In this document: piece by piece, positions 22,424-33,706 of the stretch
Layout: the number at the start of each line of letters is the position of its first letter
Numbering within the stretch: the stretch's first letter is position 1
DNA from: Lithospermum erythrorhizon
Taxonomy: Eukaryota > Streptophyta > Magnoliopsida > Boraginales > Boraginaceae
DNA length: 64,000 nucleotides
Assembly (NCBI GenBank): GCA_019722365.1
Contig: JADFUC010000709.1
Coordinates: forward strand, 930,001 to 994,000
Reading direction: 5' to 3'
Translations under genes and position numbers: made by a program
Notes under the pieces: model-generated
The model's input: the letters and a program-made list of their open reading frames with translations, nothing else
Told to the model about the DNA's origin: nothing
Database searches by the model: none

Positions 22424-25400
22424 TTAGCCACCACATTGTGATGAAAACTGAGGAGCTCGACCGAGAGGTATGATCACATCTTTCAGAATTTCATAGTCTT
22501 CAGCTCTAATAGATGCACCATCCAATACCTGTCCAACATTGTCAAATCGGAGTAATAATCAACGAATTTACTCGAGAATCGCGATAATTTAGCAGTTAAG
22601 TGGCTAAATGGATTTTGCATTCAAGGACAACTGTCACAATTGTAGAATTGAGATGTTGAATTGTTTAGGAATAAAAATACGTAGTATATGATCTACCAGA
22701 AAGGAGATGACATGGAAAGAGTGAAGGGTGCTATCTTAGTTACTTTACCTTTGGAAGCAAAATTCTCCTACCAGTCATGTATGGGGTGAGTGGTGGAATT
22801 CGTGTGACGGATAGAGCATCAAGGAACAGAAGAACAATTAGTTGCCACTGCTTCATCCTGAACCCAGGTAGTGGTTCAATGAAAGACATTGTGTCTAGCA
22901 AGCGAGCCTGTGGTAGAAGAAATATATACACATGTAAGACAATATCAATAACATTCACGATAGGGTAACTACTCGATATACAAGACATCCATATTTACTT
23001 ACTATCCCCACAAAGGATACTGAGACATTCAAAACAACTCTAATTATATAACGCCACAAACAAACAACAGTCTTAATATATTACTCCGTAGTAGTTATCC
23101 TCTTTGGTAAAAGTTGGCAGGATAACTTCAACATATGGCAGTACTGAAATCAAAGCTATCACAGAGTTTACATGCAGATTCCTTGAAATATTAAAAGACC
23201 AGGCATGCTCTCCCAAATGAACAATCAAGAAGATGAGGACCAACGGCTAGAGACTTTCTGCAAAAGAGCATGTAAACATAGAATGTCCTGTATAGGTGAG
23301 AAGGAGCAAGTGTTTCAATCTCTTTTCTAAATCATTTTAGTGAGCTTTTTAAGTCTTCTGGAAAACATTTTCCTAGACACCCTGTAATATGCATTTTGAG
23401 GAGTAAAGTTTGGAGTAATAGGAGGTTTCAGAATGTGGGCTCAAAACAATATATACAACACAAGAAGGTCATACACTCGATCTATTAGCATCACTACTAA
23501 TTGTGCTACTTTTGGCACTTATTTAAAAAAAAAAATATGCGCTCATAATTCACAGTAGCATCTTATCTAATTATAAATATATGTAATAGACGCATGACAA
23601 TCAGCAATGTCTATAGTTTGATTCATTACCATTCCTTGCTCCAAACTTGATACTGGAATTGACAACCTCAGATCTCTAACAACTCCTGGCAATGCTCGAG
23701 AAAGACAGCCAGCAAGAGTTTGCTGGATCTCCAAGGACCGACCATCTGTAGCCAGAACTTTAATAGGATAATCTCTCCCATTAACAGACAAATATTCTTC
23801 GTGGCAACTTTCATCACGCCCATATATATAAGCCAATGACGACGATGATATCCAAGCAAATAGAGCCATAAAAATTGTTGCAAAAGGTGATAGCTGAAAC
23901 AAATAACACAGGCTCACATGAGGAAGATACAACAACAATATAGAGGGTGTTTGACTAAGCTTATTTTTTGTCAAAAATCAACTTATAAGTTGATTTGATA
24001 AAAAATAAGTGTTTGGCAAACATTTGTAGCATATGTAGCAAATACTAACTTTTTTTTTCCAACTTTTTTTGTTTCAACTTATGCTCTATTCTAATTCAAG
24101 TAATTTACTTTATTACCCCTCGTTATTCAATCCTTATACCTTATTTACTATTCATTTAATACTATAAAATATAATTTTAAGCATATACCAACTTTTAACA
24201 TTTTACTTTTATTGAAAAATAAAAAAAAATATTATATTTTAATCATAAAATACAATTTTTAGTTATAATTATTTTTTATTCTTTTTAAATACAAATTATA
24301 AATAAATTAATATCATAAAATAAAAAAATAATATATAAAATAGACGTACTTATGTCAATTTACCCTTTCTACAACTTATAAGTTATCATATCCAAAGCAT
24401 GTAGAAAAAAATCTCATTATGCAGTTACATTACCAAACAAAGTCAAAAACAAACTCGACAACTTATGTGCTCGACCTACTTATGTTACATTTTCACTTAT
24501 GCTTACCACCACTTTATGCTTAAAAAATAAGCTTAGCCAAACGGCCTCTATATCATAAAATTCATAAAGTGGTAACATACCCAAACTAAAACTATCAAAG
24601 GGCCTTCCAAGAATCATCAGAATCAAAGAGGTCGAAATTTGGTTCGCCTAGCTTGCTTGGCCATTTAGAAGGAATTAGCTCTGAATTATGCTCATTATCA
24701 TCATCCTCTTGTGGCGTACTTCCATCCAATTCTTGAGGTGGCGGTAAGATAATAAGTCCCATTTCGGACACTAGGATTCGCGAAGCAGAATAAGAAATTG
24801 AATTTCAGAATCAAACGTTTACATCTAAAGCTATAATTAAACAAGTTCATACCTGCATCAGATACATCAGATTTCCCAGATGCAACGACATCAGATACTT
24901 GCATCAGAGCGTCTGCAAGAGCTTCTGCTGATGCAAGTCGATATGAGTTCTCATTTCCCTCCATCTCCAAAACAGAAATTCTTGTTTTATCACCCGATTC
25001 TTTGTATTCACAAAGATCACTGGCATTACCTACAGTTATCTCATCAGCCCAGGTAACAGAGCGATTTAATTTCTTAGAATCCGATGACTTCAGAGAAGAT
25101 TTAATGTCAACTGTATCTGATGCTGAACCTTTTCCAGTACACACTTGTTCATTGATCTCAGATCCATTACCTTTGAGGTCTTCTTCACCAGAAGCCAAAC
25201 TCAATTCGGAAAAACGAAGATCATCAATTCTAACTACTTCACCATTTAATTTATTCGATTCTTGTGATTTACCAGCGGAAGAACTCCCTGCAGACATTTC
25301 TGGCACCTGCGATGGTTTTAAGAGTCCTTCGTTGTGTTTATAGTGATCTTTTCTGGTTGAGTCTGTACTTGTCTTGCCAGAGAGGGAATTGGTTGAACCT

Positions 25401-26565
25401 GGTAACTTTGAGACACTGTACTCGTCTTGAGTAATAATTGTACTAGTGAAGTCCATGTCACTAAAGGTTATAAGATTCTCATTCTTAGGCTGGGCACGCT
25501 TAGGTTTTGAACTAGATCCTGCTATATGCAAATAGAGCTTCATTCAAAAAATATCTCCACGGTGAAGAAGATCGATAACTAAGAAAAATTGTAACACCAA
25601 ACTTCTCTAATAAAAAATTTATATAAAGATGGCAATCTGGCATGCATGTATCAGTTACCTTCCCCAAGGCTTTCTTCTGAGAGCCAATAGCGTCATTTGA
25701 GGAACGCCAGAGAGGGAATTGGTTGAACCTGGTAACTTTGAGACACTGTACTCGTCTTGAGTAATAATTGTACTAGTGAAGTCCATGTCACTAAAGGTTA
25801 TAAGATTCTCATTCTTAGGCTGGGCACGCTTAGGTTTTGAACTAGATCCTGCTATATGCAAATAGAGCTTCATTCAAAAAATATCTCCACGGTGAAGAAG
25901 ATCGATAACTAAGAAAAATTGTAACACCAAACTTCTCTAATAAAAAATTTATATAAAGATGGCAATCTGGCATGCATGTATCAGTTACCTTCCCTAAGGT
26001 TTTTCTGATGTTGAGGCTTGGATTGGCGTTCGCTCTGAGGAACGTAGCCCTCAATAGCACCTGATGGACCCAACCATTCCTCAAACGACACTTCTTTTGT
26101 TGCAGTTGTTTTCTCCATAATTGACAGTTTAGGTTGTCTTAAATCACCATTCTTTCCTGGATCTTCTTTCGAATTTTGACTTGAAGCTTTGAAAAGTCTC
26201 AAAACTTTAGCAAGTTTTGCAGGGTTCAACTCTGAAGTTCTTTCATCAGCAAGACTACCAGCAAATGTTCGACTATTCACCACACAGCTTGTCGAGCAGT
26301 ATGAATACGTTTCTTGAACATCATACACCTTATGCTCCTTTAATGAAACGCGATACCTCCCTTTTCTTGGCTTCTCGACAGGCAATGCGTTACTGCAAAG
26401 AGGGTAACCGCACTTGTGGGCAATAGTTCGTTCTGTCACCACGTCTTGGTAATCACTGCAACACATGATGGAACCAGCAGCAAATAGCAAGTTCTCATCT
26501 CGGATACCGCCAAGAAGAGAAAGTTGAAGCTGATGAACAACAGCTTTCATTAGACCTGTCTCCAT
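22424..26565 (-). CDS. RPAP2: RPAP2/RTR1-type RNA polymerase II CTD Ser5 phosphatase homolog
   Basis: Coding exons on the minus strand: 26565-25989, 25518-24853, 24770-24581, 23893-23630, 22907-22749 and 22528-22424, all with GT-AG junctions. The product would be about 653 aa. The RTR1 zinc domain (residues about 1-125) carries Cys52, Cys57, Cys90 and Cys94 and the signature KGRYRVSLKEHKVYD. An acidic, serine-rich middle follows. A plant-type C-terminal domain contains LSPFATIFMALFAW, SSSLAYIYGRDES, FRMKQWQLIVLLFLDALS and TGRRILLPKV. RPAP2 proteins dephosphorylate Ser5 of the Pol II CTD and help Pol II enter the nucleus. Two oddities: a 330-bp tandem duplication adds an extra exon copy (25848-25659), and the 24770-24581 exon is one base short of keeping frame, ending in phase 2 where the next exon needs phase 0. 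Whether the gene is intact therefore depends on checking the assembly. Confidence 0.88.
23943..24548. mobile_element. hAT-like MITE in an RPAP2 intron
   Basis: The left end GAGGGTGTTTGACTAAGCTT and the reverse complement of the right end, GAGGCCGTTTGGCTAAGCTT, are inverted repeats of about 26 bp with three mismatches. The element is about 606 bp, AT-rich and non-coding, and lies wholly in the intron between 24581 and 23893. The TTTGGCTAAGCTTATTTTT type of end is common in non-autonomous plant hAT elements; superfamily assignment is by resemblance. A clean 8-bp target duplication was not found. Confidence 0.65.
25376..25664. repeat. 330-bp tandem duplication in the RPAP2 gene, copy A
   Basis: These 289 bases read the same as 25706-25994 base for base. 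The unit covers the start of the second coding exon (from 25518 downward), the whole preceding intron and the donor of the exon before it. This copy continues into the rest of the exon and is the one that keeps frame. Confidence 0.9.
25659..25848 (-). pseudogene. Duplicated RPAP2 exon copy, not a multiple of three
   Basis: This duplicated exon uses the same acceptor (CAG|GATC at 25848) as the true exon at 25518. It then runs into a relict of the first exon's end and its donor (GGAAG|GTAACT at 25659). It is 190 nt long, so including it would shift the reading frame; joined to the next acceptor it meets a stop almost at once. Normal protein therefore requires skipping it. The first part encodes the same SSSKPKRAQPKNENL sequence as the true exon. 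Confidence 0.75.
25706..25994. repeat. 330-bp tandem duplication in the RPAP2 gene, copy B
   Basis: Second copy of 25376-25664, adjacent to the true end of the first exon (25989). Between the copies lie 41 bases that resemble, but do not match, the last 50 bases of the first exon. The duplication therefore began inside that exon and this small part was later, or simultaneously, rearranged. Confidence 0.9.
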
Positions 26566-28635
26566 TGCTGATGATCACTCTACCAAGTACCAAAGATTTA
26601 CTGAGCTACAAACTGGGAACAAATTACATCAAATCACAACAGTGATTACACGCAGAGACCAAAAGGGGCCTTCCTCGAGTTCAAATTTTTATAATTTATT
26701 GTATAATTATAAGTTACTTTAGACAAAATATAGCAATTATCGCCTCTTCAATAACGAAAAAAAATCATTCAAATAGATTTAATGTTTTTAGCCCCTCGAT
26801 TTCGGCTATTACTTCACATCATAATCCTAATTAAATAAACTCAACCAAAATTCAATCTCTATACCCAAAAAGGTAACGAGATTAAGGGTTTCTCAGTTCT
26901 CAATTACATAGAATACATATTATAATAGAAAAAATGGTCCATTCAATTATTTATGAACTGAACTTACTTCAAAATCATATTGTAACTTAACATAATATTA
27001 TGGTGCTGCTAATTTATATACAAACCAAGGGAAAAATAAATACAACATGATTAGCAAGTAATTAATTATTTAACAATTGTGATAATGAATAAATAAATAG
27101 TGGTATTTAGTCTATGTGGCAAATTAAACACCTTGGCATTGCCTGATTAGTGATGAGGGTTGAAGAGAAGCATAGAAAGTGTTCATTTTATGAGTTTTTT
27201 TTATATTTTAATATGAGTCGGTTCGTGCGGCCCTATTGTTAGTGGGCTGGTCCAGGTTGGACGAACTTTGTGGATCGAGGTTACATTTTGTTACTTTTTT
27301 ATACATTTAATTAACACCTCTCGATCCACTTTGCGCCAAAATTAATTTCATTTTATGACAAGCACCATCAGGCAATCTTAATTATAAAAAACAGCCAAAT
27401 CTGCCACTTATATCACTCGCTATAAAAATTGTGATTGATCACCCTGGCCTAATTTACTGCCAATCACCTAGCTCAGAAGCAAAAATCGCAGAATCATGAC
27501 TTTCAAAAATAAATAAGCATTTTTACACTTTTTCATATTTTTTTTATGGCATTTTTTACTTTTCATGCCTTATGTGTGTCTTTAACACTTAACTTCACTC
27601 CTTATTTTTCTCAACCTTTTCCCTCCAAAATCAATCTTCATTTCCTCATTCCCTCCAAAATTTCAGTCTTCACTTTCACTTCTTCACCTTTGTCATCACA
27701 ACTATTGAAGAATGGAAGGGTCAAAGAGAGTTATTTACCCAAGAAAATATCATGAAAGACTGTGATCAAAACTTTGTTTCACATAAGAATGAAAACTGTA
27801 TAATTTTTCATCATGTCCAACTCCCCGCGGTGTTTTATCTTAATAGGGGCGCCATCCCCATGTGATTCTACCATACTCATTACTGGTTATTCTTGTACGT
27901 ATACGTAGTAACGGGGGCCATGGTTGGATGGAATGGGACTATTATGAGGCCTCACCCAAGCATGATCGGTTTAAACAATACAAGACGCGAGGATTCATAA
28001 GTCAGCCTACTTCCTTGCAGGAGAAACAACGCTACATGAGATGAAATTGAACCTTGTGGAATTTTAAGCTACAAATGGAGCAAAGATAGTATGATCCGGA
28101 CAGAACGAGTCACATGATTTAAAAAACAGACGCAACCCTCGTTTGTAAAGTACTAAGAGGATCATATCAAGTGTTCTCCTTTTATATATCAAGTATGAAG
28201 CCAGTTTTAATGATTGCGGTAGTGTTAATCATGTCAGAATAATGGATCTATTTTGAGTTTAATAGAACGTACTCGAACTACATGTATTTTGAACGGTCAT
28301 TGAATTGATGGAACTAATTTCTACGCTGAATGGTTATTGAATCATTGCTTTTGAAGTTCAATGGCTGCTTAATGATCGCGAGCGCAAGGCGGTAATGAAT
28401 TATTTTGTTTGGTATAATGCAAAATGAGCTTTGTGCTTTTTAGTTGCAATGAATGTGAAAACAAAACTAAAGTAATTGAAAAATCGAGGGCGAATGGCCT
28501 CTAATCGAGATGTACCATATTCAAGCAATTGTTGATCATTCTTACAAAAGGTTAACAAACAAAAATCTGAGGCCACCTCCAATGGCTCTTCACCGTGGTC
28601 GATCATTCTTACAAAAAAAAAAAAAGTGCTGCTAC
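26566..28635. other. Intergenic region between RPAP2 and the Mutator-like element
   Basis: The first few hundred bases should hold the RPAP2 5' untranslated region and promoter (minus strand). No other gene was recognised. A 60-codon open frame near 27862 (GHGWMEWDYYE...) has no motif I know. GATCATTCTTACAAAA occurs twice (about 28534 and 28601), close to the end of the transposase frame. Confidence 0.4.
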
Positions 28636-31581
28636 CTAATTTAATTTGGATTGTTTCATTGACAAAAAGACCAAAGAATTCACTACTTGTTCCCAAGTTT
28701 CTTCTTCTTCTTTGGTGCGTGTTCCTTCACCCTGCTTCATGAATTCAACAATCAGTAATGTGGCCTTTTGATCCTCGAACCTAGCTTGCTCTTTTCTCTT
28801 TGGGGCGCCCATTGTGTTCTCCCCACTTTTCTTTGTTTCTTTCCCATTGTTTGTTTTTCTCCAGCTTGTCATGTTTCTCCTCACTTTGCTTCTTTTTCTT
28901 TCATTTGTTTGCTTTTCTTCAGCTCGATATTCCCTACATAGTTTAAGGTTAGCCAAATCAAACAAAGAAATAAACAAAAAAATATATTGAGATAAATACC
29001 AATTAAAACCCCTACCTGTACTTAACCCAATTCCTGGGTTGATTTCATGACAACTTCTCTTGTTATGATTTGTCCCCCCACATATTCCACAACGCTGATC
29101 TCCCTTTTTTGATAAAACATGTTTTCCCTTTTTCTTGATCACCTTGCCAATACCTTTCCTCCTCAACTTCTTAGGCCGACCAACTCTGTTTCGACACATT
29201 CAAAGTATAAATCCATTTGTTTCATTCCGCACGACATTCTGGGATGGATATAAAAATATGCTCATGTTTGAATGAATCTAGCAATACTATAGCACTCATC
29301 TACCACATGAATCGCACCGTTGTAACTCTAACAAACAATGGGATGGAATGCGGCACATGGTATATTTGTAAGTTGTCACAATCTACAGTACTTCTATTCT
29401 TACAATCTACAACATATCACTATATGCCCTCGAATCTCAAAAGAGTACTCCCATTCCATTCAATATCCATTCCATCACTAATACAAGCTTGTCATCAAGA
29501 ATTTCTACAATCCTAGGACATATCGGGCCCGACTTTCTTTCCATACAACTTTCTATCTCTAATTCTTTCTTTCAATAATTTTCTCCTAATCATGCGACAT
29601 GGTCATTCTCAAGCTTAATAAAGAGCAAAACCCCCACTCAAATTATTATGAGCATATCGATTTACAACCAAGGAAAAAGTTTTACACTCACTCTTGAGAA
29701 TTTGCATGCTTGAGTAACCACAAATGCGCTTTTTATCAATATTTTGCAACTGCTTCATTCTTGTCTTGAACCAAATAGGGTTTGAGGCCCTCGCACATGC
29801 CCACAATTTGTCTCTCAAGTATCCACCCTTGTTATCCTTCTTAAAATTGTTGTGAAGATGGTGCATACAAGTTCTGTGTTCACAATAGCTCTAACTTTCA
29901 ATGTGATTGCGACTCTCAAGTCCCTAAACAAAAAACGTATCATAATAAAGTTTTAGTAGTAAAAGAGGAAAATGAAACGAAAATAATTAAAGAAATAAGG
30001 TTCAACACTTTACCTTCTGCTTGTCTGATATAAAAACCCAAGCCTGATCCTCAGAAATTTCTAAATCAATGGCCAAATACTTCAAGAACCATCTCCAGGT
30101 TTCACCATTTTCTTGCTCTACAACCGCCCAAGCAATTGGCCACCATCCATTATTACTATCAAGTCCCAATCACGATAGGATTTCACAAGCTTATATTCCT
30201 TTGGCAAGGCATCCATCAAGCCATATCAACCTCCTACAACCTATCTTAAAACCTTCAATCAATGGACGCAGACCAACATACATTCTCTTGAACTTGTTTT
30301 CATTGTTCATCCCAAATCCCTTCTCATATAATAGAGATACTGACAGGCCCCTCGGATATGTTCTCTCTTAAGCTCATGATCGAATCCCAGCTTATCCAAA
30401 CCGGCCCTATATGATCACCCCTAAAGCTTTCCCTGCCCTTATCTCTAAATTTCAGCAATATCTTTGGCTTCAATTTTCAAAGAGAATTTCTTCTTGATAG
30501 CAACTGTAAAGATGGAATCTTAATGTCAGGACACACTCTAAACAACTCTTCAAAGGCTTCTCGCAGAAAGCACGAACTTCCTTCTGCATTTCGGGCCCTT
30601 GCTGGGGACAGCCAGGCTCCCCGCCGATACGGTTCTTTATCACGGTAAATCATTAAGTCCCAAATTTTCTCTAGACTTCACACCCAAATTGACCATTTAT
30701 AGGGATATTTGCACTTGAACTTCAATCTCTTACTATCATTCACATAACGTCTTAGGAGCTTCTTATTTTTCAATGCATACTAAGTTATACTGCTGCCCTC
30801 GCTTTCGCTTTGGCAAACACCGTGCCCAACCCTCAAATTTGGATTTGCATACGACTCAATAACCTCACAGCTCTTTTGTCTCTCATTGCGTCATCATCCG
30901 AACTTCCAAAAATGCTCCCAAATCTAATTCCCTCACGGTCATCCAAAATATCATCATCGCCACCGAATCACGAACTTTCAACTGCTTCCTTTCATTTGCT
31001 CATCTTACTTATCAAACCCAGCATACGTACTTCTATTTATTTTTCTTTCCTTTCTTTGTCCTCCTTCTAAGGTACCAAGGCCAAGTGTGCTCCTCATTAT
31101 TTTGTGACTCAGGAGGCATATCCATGTCCTCAAGATTCAAGATATCGCCTTTTCTGCGCCTTTGCCTCTCGCCTACTACTTCCCGCTCATCATTGTCAAA
31201 ATTATCAAGTTTCCCTCATCATCCAATTCAAAGACCGAATTTAAATTTGAAATCGCTTCTCCTCTCGAGACATATATCTCATAGGAAATCAAAATCTACT
31301 TCTAACACAAATTCTTCCACAGTAGTTCCTTGTGTAAACCTAACCTCTTTGTGTTGTTTTCTTGGAGAATCGTGCATTAATCCCTTACCTTTATTATTCC
31401 TTTTGTCTTTATCATTGGGCCTTGTAATTGAATCATGAACAATATGCTCATTGGACTGTGATCCTTGGCCCAAATCATCAATGGGGTCTATGACTGAGTC
31501 CAGATCATCCATAGGTGGATCCATGCCTCCATCCAATTCATCCTCTTCATCCAGATCATCACCACGTGCCCCATTACTCAA
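28636..31581 (-). mobile_element. Decayed Mutator-like element with mudrA-type transposase
   Basis: The minus strand reads a broken MURA transposase. Its N-terminal acidic region starts with the ATG at 31581 (MSNGARGDDLDEEDELDGG). Around 30070-30310 comes the catalytic core with MYVGLRPLIEGFK, GCRRLIWLDGC (first Asp of the DDE triad), NNGWWPIAWAVVEQENGETW and RWFLKYLAIDL. Near 29640-29870 lies HLHNNFKKDNKGGYLRDKLW, then ACARAS. At the C-terminus (about 29050-29095) a zinc knuckle CGICGGTNHNKRSC (C-x2-C-x4-H-x4-C) is followed by a Lys/Arg-rich tail ending near 28636. Several frameshifts and stops lie between these blocks, so it is not functional. I could not find its terminal inverted repeats. 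Confidence 0.85.
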
Positions 31582-31599
31582 TCCGTGTGCCTCACAGTC

Positions 31600-33700
31600 C
31601 TAACGCTCCATCAACATCCCTATTAGGTCCCAATAGCCAACCCCATCCACATCCCTCACCTGTCCTACTAATCCCCTCCGTGATTCTCACCAGACCCAAC
31701 TCCATCCACACATCCTCACCAAAGCTACTACCCACCCATATCTCCATCACCTTGATCATGCACATATTCAAGCATCAAAACTGGACATTTTACTCAGCTA
31801 AACTTCCGGCGAAGAATCAAGCCAAAACCACTATCACTACTTAATTCATACACAAATGCCGCGGGAAGGTATCATATTTGTCAATCTACAATACTCCATA
31901 GCTGAGTCTTGGCCAAGATATATCCATGGTCTTCCCAATAACTCAGACGCCAAAAGAATTTAAGGATATATTTCCGGTAATAACGCAATGGTCGAAGCCA
32001 TTATCAACTAAGCCCAAGAAATCCAACCACAAGTACATCATCGAGACTTATACTTGTACCTTTTGAAATACAACAATCACATCTATGTTCAATAAATTGA
32101 AGCGTGTCCATCAAAACAAAGTCAATCGCCCTAAGCCGCCATTTTCATGCGACAAGAGGATCGAGATGTAGCATTCACCATGCTGGAACTTCAGGTCATC
32201 AAATCCTTATGCTCCCCTACAACCAAAGTTGAAACATTAGTTGAGCTAAAAATTAAAACTTTTATAGATAATTAAAGGGCCCTAAATTAATAGAACCCTA
32301 AAAATTGGAACTTTAATAGATTAAAGGGCCCTATATTAAACACATTCTAACAACAATAAACACAAAATTGAGCTATTAAATACCATTTTCATCATCTTAT
32401 TAGTTGCGGAAGGTCATAAACATAAAACCCCAAACTGGGTAAACCCATTTTTTTCACTTCGCCATAAACGGTTATGAATACGCAGATGCCAAAATTCCAT
32501 ACACATGTCTTAAAAATTTACGATCTTAATATACACAAAAGTGATTTAAAAACTTACTATATATATCCCATCAAAAGAGTCATATCTCACAATGCGAATA
32601 CCAATTCAAACTTCGAGTTATTAATGCTTTTAGCCTACGTTAATCACCTGTAGTTCTAAAGTTTTGTCGAAATCGACTTTTCACTCTGCAGAAGTGCCGG
32701 AAAATGGGTAGGTAGACTTTTGGTTGATTTTTGAAAAGCGCAAGGAAAGAGGAAGCTAAGTGATAAAAAGACACACACATATAATAAAAAGTCAAAAATG
32801 CCCCTCAAAAAATTTGAAAAATCTTATTTCAAATTAAAAATCACGCTAGCTTACTAATTTTTTGCTTTGCGTTAAACTACAGTTGAATAAAAACAAATTT
32901 AAATAGTAAAAACTAGATGACGGCATTCTTGAAGAACGTAGTTGACATCTCTCAATATATTTGGTCACTTTAAAAGTGCATTTTGTTCACTAACCCTAAA
33001 AAAAAAATGTGTTACACATGACTTTTTCAAGGGCATTTTCATACTTTTACACCAAAAGATCAAAGTGGACATGGCTCATAAGGTAACATTTTAATATGCC
33101 GAATGATTCCCTCATTCCATTCGTTAATAGTGACACTCAACTTATAAAGTAAAACAGGTAACAAAAAAAAATAAAAATTAGAATGTCATTATCTAAATGA
33201 GTACGAAAATGATTACCTGTTTGCTCTCAGTAGACGAGTTCAGTTAATTGCATCTCTCAATCACTAAACCATACAACAAATTAATCACCAACTGTAATAA
33301 TGACAAATAAAAAGTTCACAAAAAAGTAGGCAGTGTCTTTTTTTAATTCAATTTTAACTTCATCATCATACAGCAATACAGTAGATAACCTCCTTAATAG
33401 GTTCATCAAAATTATGCTCTCAGCTACAAGAAAAGTACAAACCACAAACTGATGAAACACATGAATCCTGTATTGAAATAAATAATTTATGCAAACAAAA
33501 GTCCGATCGAGGCGCTAGTTTAAGAAACCTTTTGATGAAATATGGTATTCATGGCTCGAATGGTTACAGCAAATCATAGATTGCTAGAGGGCGCTCTAAG
33601 TTTAAACTAGATCCTGCCTTCGATTTCTATTGAGTAGTGACATGGGAGGCACAGCAAGGAAGGATGCTACAGATGCATGATATCATAACTCTCAAGGCAT
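31600..33700. other. Intergenic sequence, possibly including the 3' part of the Mutator-like element
   Basis: No coding region recognised. A small direct repeat around 32274-32336 has two copies of TTAAAGGGCCCTA with neighbouring AGAACCCTAAAAATTGGAAC. The right part (about 33500-33700) should contain the 3' untranslated region of the hnRNP Q-like gene. Confidence 0.4.
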
Positions 33701-33706
33701 TGTAGT

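Noticed and set aside
27862..28044. A 60-codon frame beginning near GHGWMEWDYYEASPKHD
   Set aside because: No recognised family, no splice context and no continuation. Possibly a fragment of an element.
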